From Actinoplanes couchii (GTDB lineage Bacteria; Actinomycetota; Actinomycetes; Mycobacteriales; Micromonosporaceae): 64,000 nucleotides of DNA. Position 1 is the first letter of the stretch. The number at the start of each line of letters is the position of its first letter. The stretch covers positions 124,001-188,000 of the forward strand of contig NZ_BOMG01000042.1 of NCBI RefSeq assembly GCF_016862075.1, in the 5' to 3' direction. The notes beneath the pieces are model-generated. The model did no database searches, had not been told where the DNA came from, and saw only the letters and a list, made by a program, of their open reading frames with translations. The translations under genes and the position numbers were made by a program. Below, piece after piece: positions 1-9,042 of this stretch.

Positions 1-1032
1 GTCCTGGTCGGCGGGGACGGCATGCCCGCCCGTTTCGTGATCACGCCGGTCGATGCCGGTCTGCAACTGGCCCGATCCGGATCCTCGATCCGGGCCCAGC
101 TGGCGCCGGGCCCGGAGCACACCCTGCTGTCGTTCCTCAGCGACGGCGACCTGGTCTGTGCCCGGATCGTCGCCGACCATCTGCTGGCCGAACCGCGCCG
201 GGCCCGCCGCCGGCCACTGACCCTGCTGGCGGTGGGCTACCACCTCACCATGACCGGTGACGACCGTGCGCAGGACTGGGCGGACGAGGACCTGCGATGG
301 CTGAGCACCAGCCCGGACGCCCTGGTGATCACCGCCTGGTCGCGTGCGGACGACGCCGGCGCCTTCCGCCGGCTCCTGGTGGAGGCGGCCACCCTGGGAC
401 CGCCGGCTGTCGGGATCGGACTCGGGTTGCTGCGGGACGGGCTCTACCTGCTGGACGACACCGATCCGGCGGTCGCCCGGGCGATCCGGGCGGTCCGCCG
501 CTACCAGACGGCCCGGTTGCCCGGCATCCTGACCAGCTATCACGGCGACAGCCCGGAGTCGCCCGCGGCTCGGGTGCCGCCGATCGGCATTCCGGACGGC
601 CTGCCGGTGGAGACGTTCCGGCTCGGTGGCGAGCCGCAGCCGCGCCCGGTCGAACCGTTCCTGGCCAGGTTGCGGTCGATGAGCGAGAACTTCCTCACCG
701 CACAGCTCACCGCCGTCACGTACTTCGACACCGGGCAGCGGAGCCCGGGCCCGGTCGCGGCCACCCTGGAACTGACCGAGGCGGCCCGGGGCCTGCTCGG
801 AGACGACATCACCGGCTCGGTCTCGCTGCGCCGCGGCACGTTGCGGGTCACCCTGGCCCGGATCGCCGACGAGGCCGCCGGTACGACCGTCTACCTGACC
901 ATCGACGGTGCCGAGCCGGCCGAGATCATGATGACCCGGCGGGGCGGCTCGTTCACCGCCGAGCTGCCCTGGCCCGGCGACATGCCGCAACAGCTCGGAT
1001 TCCGGGTGGAGACCGGCGATGACCGGCTCTGA
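1..1032 (+). CDS. Unrecognised protein of the CHAT locus, 5' end outside window
   Basis: The reading frame is open from base 1, so the first visible ATG (22) need not be the start and the gene is probably cut by the window edge. I do not recognise the family. The visible 343 residues contain an alanine/leucine-rich helical stretch (about residues 50-170) and a C-terminal part (about 245-340) that reads as beta-rich and Ig-like, ending in acidic residues. I see no catalytic motif, signal peptide or membrane segment. Its stop overlaps the next gene by 14 bp, which places it in one operon with the Clp-N-like membrane protein and the CHAT protein downstream. It is therefore probably an accessory component of that system. 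This is inference from position only. Confidence 0.55.
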   Translation, partial: VLVGGDGMPARFVITPVDAGLQLARSGSSIRAQLAPGPEHTLLSFLSDGDLVCARIVADHLLAEPRRARRRPLTLLAVGYHLTMTGDDRAQDWADEDLRWLSTSPDALVITAWSRADDAGAFRRLLVEAATLGPPAVGIGLGLLRDGLYLLDDTDPAVARAIRAVRRYQTARLPGILTSYHGDSPESPAARVPPIGIPDGLPVETFRLGGEPQPRPVEPFLARLRSMSENFLTAQLTAVTYFDTGQRSPGPVAATLELTEAARGLLGDDITGSVSLRRGTLRVTLARIADEAAGTTVYLTIDGAEPAEIMMTRRGGSFTAELPWPGDMPQQLGFRVETGDDRL

Positions 1033-2350
1033 GTTCGACCCGGGCCGGCTCAGCCAGGTGGTGGTGTCCGCACTCGACCTGGCCGCCGCGGAGACCGGCC
1101 CGGCGCGCCCGGTCGACACCCGGGACGTGCTGCTCGCTCTGGCGCGGGTCGACATGGGCGGCGACTGGCAGCGGCTGTGGCTGGCCTTCGACAGCCCCGA
1201 GGTGATCGCCCGGTTCCCGGTCCGGGATCCGGCCCCGGAACCGGCCGCCGACTGGGGCCCGGCCGTGCTGACCGCGGGCTGCACCCGCGCGCTGGCGGCG
1301 GCGGTCCGGCTGGCCGACGTGTACGACACCGGCGAGGTCCCGGTCGGTCTCGCCGCGATCGCACTGACCGGCGAGCCGGACTCGGCCGCCGCCACGGCTG
1401 TCACCTTCGGCGACCGCTCCCGCCACCCCGAGCTGCTGGAACTCCTCCAGGAGGTAGCGGTGCAGGCGGTCCTCAACGACCTGCCCGACGCGCTGCGGCA
1501 CGCCTTCGCCGGTTCGCCCGTGCTCCGGGCCGGTGACGGCGACCGGGAGCTGGACGCGGTGGTCGGGCGGCTGGGTGGGCCCGACAGCCTGAACAGGGTG
1601 GACGCGGTCGCCCTCGTCGGTGCCGCCGTCGAGGTCACCGGTGAACCGACCCTGGTCACCCACCTGGAACGGATGGAACTGACCCGGGACGTCGTCGGGG
1701 AGGCCCGGCGGATGGCCGGCGACCAGCCCTCGGCCTCGGCCGCCGACATGATCCAGCGGGCCCGGGACCGGTTCGACACCACCGAGCCGACCGCGGCGCA
1801 GCTGATCGTCGCCGCGACCACACGACCCGTCCCGGCGGTCCGGCGGACGGCCTGGCTGCTCGGCCTGTCCGCCGAGGAGATCGCCTACGAGGCCGCCGAC
1901 GCGGACACCCGGCAACGTCCCCACGACGACAAGGTCAGCGACTACACGATGGCGCTGACCGTGCTCCTGGTGGTGCTCAACGTGGTCACGTCGGTGCTGG
2001 TGGTCACCCGTGCGGTCCAGCACGGGCCGTGGTGGCTGCTGTTGTTCGTCCTGCTGATCTGGTCCGGGCATCCACGGCTGCCGAACTGGTGGGCCTTCCT
2101 GGTGGCGCTGCTGCTGTATCCACCGGCAGGTCTGCCGGTGGCCGCTCCGGCACTGGCCGGCGCCCTGGCCGAGCTGGCGCTGGCCCGATCGGAGCGCCGG
2201 ACCGCGTTCTTCCGGACCGGGGTGCGTCTCACCGCCCGGCAGTGGCGCCGGCACGTGCGGCGCCGTCATCCGCGCGCCTCCCAGGCGGGCACCACGTGGA
2301 TCAGGTTGCTGCGGATGCGCCGGATGGGCGTGCCGGTGGAGGAATCGTGA
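1019..2350 (+). CDS. Membrane protein with Clp-N-like repeats, CHAT-locus component
   Basis: This is a 443-residue protein with an ATG start overlapping the upstream stop. Two stretches resemble the double repeat of the Clp N-terminal domain (helix, loop, 'LLALAR'-type helix): about residues 17-45 and 86-118. The match is degenerate and there is no AAA+ ATPase, so it would be a stand-alone adaptor-like domain. Residues about 305-335 and 340-390 form hydrophobic helices, followed by a strongly basic tail, so the N-terminal region is probably cytoplasmic. The stop codon overlaps the GTG start of the CHAT gene (GTGA), implying translational coupling. Function is unknown; a role in recruiting or regulating the CHAT protein is inference. 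Confidence 0.6.
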   Translation: MTGSEFDPGRLSQVVVSALDLAAAETGPARPVDTRDVLLALARVDMGGDWQRLWLAFDSPEVIARFPVRDPAPEPAADWGPAVLTAGCTRALAAAVRLADVYDTGEVPVGLAAIALTGEPDSAAATAVTFGDRSRHPELLELLQEVAVQAVLNDLPDALRHAFAGSPVLRAGDGDRELDAVVGRLGGPDSLNRVDAVALVGAAVEVTGEPTLVTHLERMELTRDVVGEARRMAGDQPSASAADMIQRARDRFDTTEPTAAQLIVAATTRPVPAVRRTAWLLGLSAEEIAYEAADADTRQRPHDDKVSDYTMALTVLLVVLNVVTSVLVVTRAVQHGPWWLLLFVLLIWSGHPRLPNWWAFLVALLLYPPAGLPVAAPALAGALAELALARSERRTAFFRTGVRLTARQWRRHVRRRHPRASQAGTTWIRLLRMRRMGVPVEES

Positions 2351-5300
2351 ACCGGCTCGTCTGGCTGTCCCGGTCCCGGGCCTATCTGACCATCGGCTGC
2401 CTGGTGGTCTTCGTCGTGCGGGCCGTGCTCGACCAGGAGTGGATCGCGCTCGCCGCCGGAACGGCCCTGGTGGTGTGGGCGGCCCGCTACCCGGTCGGTG
2501 CCGTGGTCGGGCTGCTGGCGGCGTGGTACCTGGACGCGCCCTGGCTGGCGGTGACCTGTGCGGTGATCCTCGCGCACGCGGCGGTGGTCCGGCTGCTGCC
2601 CATGCGCCTGCTCCGGCCCCGGGCCGATCCGGGTGTTCTCCAGGACGCCGTGCTGCGGATCGGGGCGGGGACGCTGGAGGCGCTGGACAGCTTCCGTGCC
2701 GGTGAACCGGTGGGTCCGGTCCATCTGGTCATGGCGGCCGGCGCCGAGGACCCGCGGGAGTGGGGTGAGCTGTCGATCAGCGAAGCCGGGGACGACTGGA
2801 ACGGCACGCTGCTGACCGTCGGCGACCGGCCGTGGATGACGCTGGCCGCCGAGGCCGCGGCCCTGGCCCGGATACTCGGCCGGGAGACCGACGGCGTCTC
2901 CGGGGCACAGCTGCTGGGCGCTGCTGCGGTGCTGATCCCCGAGTCGCCGGTGTCCCGGGCGGGCAACACCCACGACCTCGCCGGCCGGGTGACCGGTCTC
3001 GGTCCCGAGCACCTGGTCGAACTGCTCCAGGAGTTCGTGAAGTCACCGGCCGGCGCGGACGCGCTCCGCCGGGCCGAGTTGCGCATGCAGCTCGACCCGA
3101 ACCGGCAGGTCGACGACCGGATCCTGTTCAGCGGTGACCGCCGGGTGACCCTGCTCGCCCTGGTGCTGGCCGTCAGCGGCCCGGTGGCCGTGGTCGCGGT
3201 CCTCGGCGAGATGGCGGCTTCCGCGTTCACGGCGCCGGTCCGCTGGTGGCGGGCGGCCCGGCGGCCCCGGGACGTCCCACCGAACGGCCCGGCGGCAGAC
3301 GCCCCGGCGACGAGGATCCGGCCCGCGCGGTGGCGCCGGATCCGGGCCACCCTGCGGGACGCGCCCGCGGCGATCCGTGTCGGTCGCCCACTGTGCACCA
3401 CTGCCGCGATCGTGCTGGTCGCCGCCGGCCCGCTGCCGTGGTGGGTGAAATTGATCATCGGGGTGCTCCTCGTCCTGCTCCGCCCGTTGCGCAGGTGGTG
3501 GCTGGACGTGCTGTGGGTCGCCGGGCTGGGCGCGCTCGCCGTCCACGGTGGAGTTCTGTTGACGGCCGCCACGGCCGTGCTCGCGGCACGAATGATCATC
3601 ACCTGGCTCGCGGTACGGCGCCGTGGCTTCGAGGCCGCGCTGACCGAGCCCCGCCGGCGGCTGCCGGGTATCTGGAGCATGCATCCCGAGGAGCGGATCC
3701 CGACGCCGGAGCAGGCCTGGGCGTCGTTCGCCGAAGCCGTGCGCCGGGGTGAGGACGACCCGTTCGACGGTAGCGCCGAATACGTGCTGGCCGCCTGGGC
3801 GACCGGCGACGCGGTCGTGCAGGGCCGGGCCGTGACCCGCGCGCTGCGCAAGGAACTGCTCGGGCAGTATCCGGCCGATCTGCAACGGCCGCCGTCGCTG
3901 ATCGCCCATGTCGGGCGCCTCTACTTCCTGGAGACGCTGGCCGGCGCCGGGGTCCGCTGGCTCGCGGCGGTCGCCGCGGCCACGGTGACGGCCCTGGCGC
4001 TGCCGGTCCCGGCGATCATCTGGGGCCCGGTGCGGGTACCCGGATGGCTGTTCACCGCGGTGACCGTGCTGCTGCTGGTGGTCCAGCTCGCCGACCGGGT
4101 ACCGAGCTGGTTCGGCGTGCTCGTGACCGTCCTGCCGATCCTGGTCCTCTCCCGGGCCGCGGCGATCCCCGCACTGACCGTGTCGGTGCTGGCCGCCGTG
4201 GCGGCATGGACCGTGCGGCGCTACGTCGAGCGGCGGGTGCTGGTCGCGCCACCGAGGATCGCCACGGCCAGTCTCACCATGACCGGATTCCGGTTCCGGC
4301 TCCGGTACCGGGCCGCCGCTGGTTTCGTCGCCCGGAACCGGCCGGGTATCGCGGTCGACCTCCTCACCGAGTTGGCGGAGAACTCCGCCGGCCGGCGCCC
4401 CGGCCTTGCCGCTGTCGCGCTGGCCGAGACGGCCCTGGTGGAACTCGAACGGGGCCGCCTGCAACCGGCTGTCGACAGGGCCGCCGCGGCGGCGGCCCTC
4501 GCCGCCACCGCCCGGGCCACCTCGTTCGCCCGCTTCGCGCAGGGGGTGATCTGGAGCCGGGTCGGTGACCACGAGCGGGCGATCCCGGAGCTGCGTGCCG
4601 CCGAACCCGTGCTGCGCGGCACCGCGGAGGGTGTCACCTGTGCCGCGGCACTCGCGCAATCGCTGGCGGTGACCGGGAACGTGGCCGAGGCGAACACGTA
4701 CCTCGCTCGCGCGGCGGCCCGGCCGAACCTCGGCGGGCATCTGATGGTCTTGGTGGAAGCGCAGTTGGCGGTCGGGCGGGAACTGCTGCGGGAACAGCGG
4801 TACGGCGAGGCCTACGCCACCCTGGAGGACATCGGGCCCGGATTCGGTGGCACCGAGGACGACGAGGCCGGCAGCGAACGGGCCACCGCCCTGTGGCTCC
4901 GCCTGGTCGGTGAGGTGTCCCTGGTGAAGGGCCGGGCCGCCCTGGCGGACGGGCGGCTGCCGGAGGCCGGGGAACAGCTCCGGATCGCGGTGCAGCACCT
5001 ACGCCGGACCACCGCGACGGACCTGCTCGGGACGGCCCGGATCGCCGAGGGTGAATATCACGGAACGCAGCGGGCCTGGAAGCAGGCCTGCGAGTCGGTG
5101 CGGGCCGGGATCCGGCTGCTGGAGCACCGGCGAGGCCAGTTGCGGCTCGGCGCGCACCGGGGTGGCCTGCTCAGTGTGGACCGGGCCGTCTACGACAGTG
5201 CTCTCGGCGTGCTGGTCCGGGCGCAGCGGGCCGGGCGTGGGGAGGCGGGTGAGATCGCGGCGGCGTTGCTCGAATCGCTGCGCCGGGACTCGTTCGCCTC

Positions 5301-6534
5301 GCTCCTGCGGGACGGCCGCGGCGCCTTCGCCGATCGTCTGCCCGAGTCCGCCCGCGATCTGGTGGCGCGGATCGCCGTACTCGAATCCGGGTTCGATCTG
5401 GAGGGCCGGTCCGCGGACGAGCGGGAGGAGAGCGTCCGGAAACTGCGGGAAGAGCTGGGCGACGCGGTGTCGCGGGGGTTCGCCGAGGCGTACCTGCCGG
5501 AGGACGTCGATCTGGCCCGGATGTTGCCCGCGCTGCGTGGCGCGCACGTCCTGCAGTTCGAGTTCGTCGAGGTCGGCGCGGAACGATGGCGCGGTTACCG
5601 GACGTGGATCCCGCCCGGTGGCCGCCCGGTCGTCGACGAGGTGATCATCAGCGGGCCGGGTGCGCTGGAGATCCTCGCGGACAGCACCCCGGAGAACGCC
5701 GGGGCCTTCTCGATCCCGCTGTTGCACGTGGCCGGGGACTGGGCGGATCTGGCCGGGGCGATCCTGCCGGCCGGGCTGCTGCTGGAACTCGCCCTGCTGG
5801 ATCCGCGTGCTCCCGCCCGGCTGGTGGTGTGCGCCGGTGAGCACCTGGCCTACCTGCCGTGGCCGGCTCTGTTGCTGGACGCCGAGGATCCCGAGGCGGT
5901 TCTGGTACGCAAGGCGGTCCTGCAGTTCGTGCCGTCGCTGAGTGTGGTGGGCGAGAGTGAGCCGGCGGTTCCGGGTGGGGACGTGCTGGCCTACCTCGAC
6001 CGGGACACCTACGACGATCCGGAGCAGCGGCGGCGGCTGACCGGGGCGCTGAGTGTCGTCTTCGCCGAGTCGCGAAGCGCTTTCGAGGAGCACCTGGCCG
6101 GCCGGCGGTTCACCGGTGGTTACCTGACCGCCCACGGCACGGGTTCGGGCATTGCGCAAGGGGTGCGGTTCAGCGACGGCGGGGTGCTGTCCGCGGCTGT
6201 CGCGTTGCGGTACCGATGGCCGCACTGGCTGGTCTTCGCCTCGTGTTTCGTCGCGAAACTGGAGCAGCAGGCCGGACACGAGCCGTTCGGTCTGGTCGGC
6301 GCCTGCATGCTCGGTGGCTGCCGGAGTGTCATCGGCGGGGTGATCGCGGTGGAACAGTCGGCCACCACCGCGATCACCACCGAGGTGGCCATCGCGGTGG
6401 CCGGTGGCGCGGATCCGGCGGCGGCGTTGCGGACCGCCCAACTCGCCCGGCTGGACGCCCTCGGGGACGCCGCCTTCATCGACCAATGGGCCGGACTCAT
6501 CTGTTTCGCCACCACTGCGCATTCATTCAGGTAA
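2347..6534 (+). CDS. Membrane-anchored TPR-CHAT protease
   Basis: The preferred start is GTG 2347, overlapping the preceding stop and preceded by GGAGG at 2338-2342; it gives 1,395 residues. Order of modules: N-terminal membrane helices (about 10-80), a Clp-N-like degenerate repeat (about 100-240), further helix clusters (about 264-290, 347-425, 538-625), alanine-rich TPR-like helices (about 680-1000), and a C-terminal CHAT domain (about 1050-1395). CHAT proteases are caspase-like; the expected dyad is visible as His1263 in TAHGTG and Cys1300 in FASCFV. CHAT proteins often act in conflict or programmed-death systems and cut specific partner proteins. The Clp-N-like module is shared with the upstream neighbour. 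The target and trigger are not visible in the sequence. Confidence 0.8.
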   Translation: MNRLVWLSRSRAYLTIGCLVVFVVRAVLDQEWIALAAGTALVVWAARYPVGAVVGLLAAWYLDAPWLAVTCAVILAHAAVVRLLPMRLLRPRADPGVLQDAVLRIGAGTLEALDSFRAGEPVGPVHLVMAAGAEDPREWGELSISEAGDDWNGTLLTVGDRPWMTLAAEAAALARILGRETDGVSGAQLLGAAAVLIPESPVSRAGNTHDLAGRVTGLGPEHLVELLQEFVKSPAGADALRRAELRMQLDPNRQVDDRILFSGDRRVTLLALVLAVSGPVAVVAVLGEMAASAFTAPVRWWRAARRPRDVPPNGPAADAPATRIRPARWRRIRATLRDAPAAIRVGRPLCTTAAIVLVAAGPLPWWVKLIIGVLLVLLRPLRRWWLDVLWVAGLGALAVHGGVLLTAATAVLAARMIITWLAVRRRGFEAALTEPRRRLPGIWSMHPEERIPTPEQAWASFAEAVRRGEDDPFDGSAEYVLAAWATGDAVVQGRAVTRALRKELLGQYPADLQRPPSLIAHVGRLYFLETLAGAGVRWLAAVAAATVTALALPVPAIIWGPVRVPGWLFTAVTVLLLVVQLADRVPSWFGVLVTVLPILVLSRAAAIPALTVSVLAAVAAWTVRRYVERRVLVAPPRIATASLTMTGFRFRLRYRAAAGFVARNRPGIAVDLLTELAENSAGRRPGLAAVALAETALVELERGRLQPAVDRAAAAAALAATARATSFARFAQGVIWSRVGDHERAIPELRAAEPVLRGTAEGVTCAAALAQSLAVTGNVAEANTYLARAAARPNLGGHLMVLVEAQLAVGRELLREQRYGEAYATLEDIGPGFGGTEDDEAGSERATALWLRLVGEVSLVKGRAALADGRLPEAGEQLRIAVQHLRRTTATDLLGTARIAEGEYHGTQRAWKQACESVRAGIRLLEHRRGQLRLGAHRGGLLSVDRAVYDSALGVLVRAQRAGRGEAGEIAAALLESLRRDSFASLLRDGRGAFADRLPESARDLVARIAVLESGFDLEGRSADEREESVRKLREELGDAVSRGFAEAYLPEDVDLARMLPALRGAHVLQFEFVEVGAERWRGYRTWIPPGGRPVVDEVIISGPGALEILADSTPENAGAFSIPLLHVAGDWADLAGAILPAGLLLELALLDPRAPARLVVCAGEHLAYLPWPALLLDAEDPEAVLVRKAVLQFVPSLSVVGESEPAVPGGDVLAYLDRDTYDDPEQRRRLTGALSVVFAESRSAFEEHLAGRRFTGGYLTAHGTGSGIAQGVRFSDGGVLSAAVALRYRWPHWLVFASCFVAKLEQQAGHEPFGLVGACMLGGCRSVIGGVIAVEQSATTAITTEVAIAVAGGADPAAALRTAQLARLDALGDAAFIDQWAGLICFATTAHSFR

Positions 6535-6673
6535 GCGATTTAGCACGCCGGAAACGCGGCTCCAGTGAGAAGTATCTAACGTGGAGTTGTTCCGGATGAC
6601 ATCGTCGGGAAACCTCGGATTTCTTGACTGGGTCCTGCAACAGCCGGTTGACCTGGGCAAGGAGGCATCCTCG
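6535..6673 (+). other. Intergenic region ahead of the Nit1C operon
   Basis: These 139 bases separate the CHAT stop from the preferred GTG start of the first Nit1C gene. An upstream in-frame ATG at 6581 exists, but the strong AAGGAGG at 6659-6665 lies 8 bases before GTG 6674, and known family members begin close to the VQWPDG motif. A TATCTA hexamer near 6574 is a possible -10 element without a convincing -35. I see no hairpin terminator for the upstream operon. Confidence 0.4.
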
Positions 6674-6952
6674 GTGCCGGAACGGTATGTGTTGGTGCAG
6701 TGGCCGGACGGGCCTGAACAGCGGATCTATTCGCCGTCCACGGTGGTCGAGGACTATTTCTCGGCGGGGCAGGAATACCCGGTCGGCGCATTTACCGAGC
6801 GGTGCCGGGAGGCATTGCGGATCGCCAGTGAGCGGGTTCGGGCGGCCTATGGATTTCCCTGCTCGAACGCCGCCCGGTCGATCGCCCAGGTCGAGCGGCA
6901 CGCTGCGCTCCACCCCGCCGGGGTCGTGATCGTGAAGGGGATCGAGGCATGA
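6674..6952 (+). CDS. MSMEG_0570-family nitrogen starvation response protein
   Basis: This small protein (92 residues from GTG 6674) matches the MSMEG_0570 family by its WPDG motif near the start, the 'YSPSTVVEDYF' region and the 'CREALRIASERV' helix. The biochemical role of the family is not known; it is a conserved member of Nit1C clusters, induced by nitrogen starvation in mycobacteria and implicated in cyanide assimilation in pseudomonads. The start was chosen by the AAGGAGG at 6659-6665; the longer ATG form adds 31 residues that do not look conserved. The stop overlaps the next ATG (ATGA), beginning a chain of overlaps through the operon. Confidence 0.8.
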   Translation: MPERYVLVQWPDGPEQRIYSPSTVVEDYFSAGQEYPVGAFTERCREALRIASERVRAAYGFPCSNAARSIAQVERHAALHPAGVVIVKGIEA

Positions 6953-8232
6953 GCGAGCACTTCACCGTCGTGGTCGTCGGGGGCGGGCAGGCGGGACTGT
7001 CGATGAGCTGGCACCTCGGCCGGCTCGGCGTCGACCACGTCGTCCTCGAACGGGACCAGGCCGGGCACGAGTGGCGGGACCGGCGGTGGGACTCGTTCTG
7101 CCTGGTCACCCCGAACTGGCAGGTCGACCTTCCGGGGTTCCCCTATGCCGGTGACGATCCGGACGGATTCATGTCGGGGGCCGAGGTCGTCGAGCACCTG
7201 GAAGCGTATGCCGCCTCCTTCGCGCCTCCGCTGCGGCAAGGGGTCACGGTCACCCGGCTCCGGCGTACCGCCGCAGGGATCTTCGCACTGCAGACCAGCG
7301 ACGGTGACCTCACCGCGGACCAGGTGGTGGTCGCCACCGGGCCCTATCACGCGCCGGCCGTGCCCCGCCTCGCCGAACGGCTGCCGGCCGGGATCACACA
7401 ACTGCACTCGTCGGAGTACCGGCGGGCCTCGCAGCTGCCGGACGGGGACGTGCTCGTCGTCGGGACCGGGCAGTCGGGATGTCAGATCGCCGAGGACCTG
7501 CATCTGGCCGGGCGCCGGGTGCACCTCGCGGTCGGGAGTGCGCCGCGGGCGGCCCGGCGGTATCGGGGGCGGGACACGCTGACCTGGCTCGACGCCATGG
7601 GGCACTACGCCAAGGGGGTCGACGAGTTCGGGGATGTGGACGAGGTCCGGGTGCGGGCCAACCACTACATGACCGGGCGGGACGGTGGGCGGGACATCGA
7701 TCTGCGGTTGTTCGCCACGCAGGGCATGCAGTTGTACGGGCGATTGCTCGACGTCACCGAGGGTGCGCTCACTTTTGGGTCTGATCTGACGATAAATCTG
7801 GACAATGCGGATGCAGTGGCGGAAGGGATCAAGGACGCGATCGACCGGTGGATCGCAGCCAAGGGGATCGACGCTCCGACGGAAAGTCGATATGTCCCTG
7901 TTTGGGAGCCGCCTAGTGAGCCGCGAGCGCTGGAAGCCGGTGAACTAGCGGCGGTTGTGTGGGCCACCGGATTCCATCGTGATCATCGATGGATCCAGGT
8001 GCCGGTTTTCGACGGGCGCGGATATCCCACCCATGACCGCGGTGTGACCAGCTGCCCCGGCCTCTATTTCCTCGGGCTGCCCTGGCTGTGGACCTGGGGA
8101 TCGGGCCGGTTCGCCGGGATCGCCCGAGACGCCGCCCACCTGGCCGCCAAGATCACCGCACCCCGCCGGCTCCGGAAGGCCGAGGACGTCATCTGGCTGG
8201 CCGGCACCGCCCCCGAAACGGTCGCGGCATGA
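6949..8232 (+). CDS. MSMEG_0569-family flavin-dependent oxidoreductase
   Basis: A 427-residue flavoprotein. An N-terminal FAD-binding Rossmann motif (VVVGGGQAG, about residues 8-16) is followed by an Arg/Trp-rich 'EWRDRRWDSFCLVTPNW' segment typical of flavin monooxygenases. A second dinucleotide motif (VVGTGQSG, about 168-175) should bind NAD(P)H. Near the C-terminus 'WATGFHRDHRWI' matches the ATG motif of flavin monooxygenase-like enzymes. It belongs to the oxidoreductase always found with Nit1C genes; the substrate is not established, though oxidation of a nitrile- or cyanide-derived compound fits the context. It overlaps both neighbours by 4 bp. Confidence 0.85.
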   Translation: MSEHFTVVVVGGGQAGLSMSWHLGRLGVDHVVLERDQAGHEWRDRRWDSFCLVTPNWQVDLPGFPYAGDDPDGFMSGAEVVEHLEAYAASFAPPLRQGVTVTRLRRTAAGIFALQTSDGDLTADQVVVATGPYHAPAVPRLAERLPAGITQLHSSEYRRASQLPDGDVLVVGTGQSGCQIAEDLHLAGRRVHLAVGSAPRAARRYRGRDTLTWLDAMGHYAKGVDEFGDVDEVRVRANHYMTGRDGGRDIDLRLFATQGMQLYGRLLDVTEGALTFGSDLTINLDNADAVAEGIKDAIDRWIAAKGIDAPTESRYVPVWEPPSEPRALEAGELAAVVWATGFHRDHRWIQVPVFDGRGYPTHDRGVTSCPGLYFLGLPWLWTWGSGRFAGIARDAAHLAAKITAPRRLRKAEDVIWLAGTAPETVAA

Positions 8233-9029
8233 ACGACGCCCACCGCCACCTGGGGATTCTGCCCGCCTACCCGTTCTACGGCGGCCCGCCGGTCAACCCG
8301 GACACCACCGCCCGCGCCACCATCGACGAACTGATCGCCGACCTGGACGCCGAGGGCACCGAACGAGCCCTGATCCTGCCCAACTACGGGGTACCCGACC
8401 CCGACGTGGCATTCGGCTTCAACAACCTGGTGGTGGAGGCCGCCCAGCGCGACGACCGGATCCGCGCCGGCCTGTGGGTGTCCGCGAAAGCCGACGACGC
8501 GTCGCGGACGGCACAGGCGCTGGAGCTCGCGAAAGAACCGGGAGTGCGGGCGCTGAAGCTGAGTTTCCTGCTCGGCGGCGGCACCGAGGACCCGGGCCTG
8601 GACGCGATCTTCGCCGCCGCCCTCGAACACGACCTGACCGTCCACGTCCACACCTCCCCGGGCGCCGCCTCCGACATCGACCGGGTGGGAACCCTGGTGG
8701 ACCGCTACGGCGACGACGTCCGGGTACACCTCGTGCACTTCGGCGGCGGCATGAGCGCCCACATCAAACTGATCGGCGGCCGGTTCTTCGACTGGATCAC
8801 CGCCGGTAAACAGGTCTACACCGACCTGTCCTGGGCGATCGGTTTCGCCCCGCGCTGGCTCGCGCAGGAGATCGACAGGCGCGGCATCGGCCACGACCGG
8901 GTCCTCTTCGCCAGCGACGAACCGTGGGGCGACCACGCCGGCGAGTCGGCCCGGCTGCGTGCGGTCACCGGCGGTTCCGAACTGACCAAAGCTGTCTTCC
9001 ACACCAATTTCGACAAACTGTACGGCTGA
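8229..9029 (+). CDS. Amidohydrolase-family metal-dependent hydrolase
   Basis: The start is ATG 8229, overlapping the preceding stop (ATGA), giving 266 residues. The protein reads as an amidohydrolase_2-type TIM barrel: 'DAHRHLG' at the N-terminus, 'VHVHTSPG' (His pair), 'VHLVHFGGG', and 'LFASDEPWG' near the end, where the Asp would be the catalytic metal ligand. Such enzymes hydrolyse or decarboxylate small acids. It sits inside the Nit1C operon. I do not recall it as an invariant member of these clusters, so it may reflect a lineage-specific substrate. The usual first metal motif HxH is replaced by HRH, still compatible with metal binding. Confidence 0.75.
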   Translation: MNDAHRHLGILPAYPFYGGPPVNPDTTARATIDELIADLDAEGTERALILPNYGVPDPDVAFGFNNLVVEAAQRDDRIRAGLWVSAKADDASRTAQALELAKEPGVRALKLSFLLGGGTEDPGLDAIFAAALEHDLTVHVHTSPGAASDIDRVGTLVDRYGDDVRVHLVHFGGGMSAHIKLIGGRFFDWITAGKQVYTDLSWAIGFAPRWLAQEIDRRGIGHDRVLFASDEPWGDHAGESARLRAVTGGSELTKAVFHTNFDKLYG

Positions 9030-9042
9030 GAAGGAGCCCCCC

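Noticed and set aside
953-2269. 438-codon open frame on the minus strand opposite the Clp-N-like gene
   Set aside because: Gly/Arg/Gln-rich translation with no domain; a typical high-GC shadow of the plus-strand gene, which has family-like features and coupled starts.
2029-2346. N-terminal extension of the CHAT protein to an ATG at 2029
   Set aside because: It would overlap the preceding gene by over 300 bp and reads as a shadow; GTG 2347 has a ribosome binding site and a GTGA overlap.
3043-4998. 651-codon minus-strand open frame inside the CHAT gene
   Set aside because: Low-complexity His/Arg/Gly translation, lies wholly opposite a well-supported gene.
6581-6673. Longer ATG start for the MSMEG_0570-type gene
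   Set aside because: The strong AAGGAGG at 6659-6665 and family start position favour GTG 6674.
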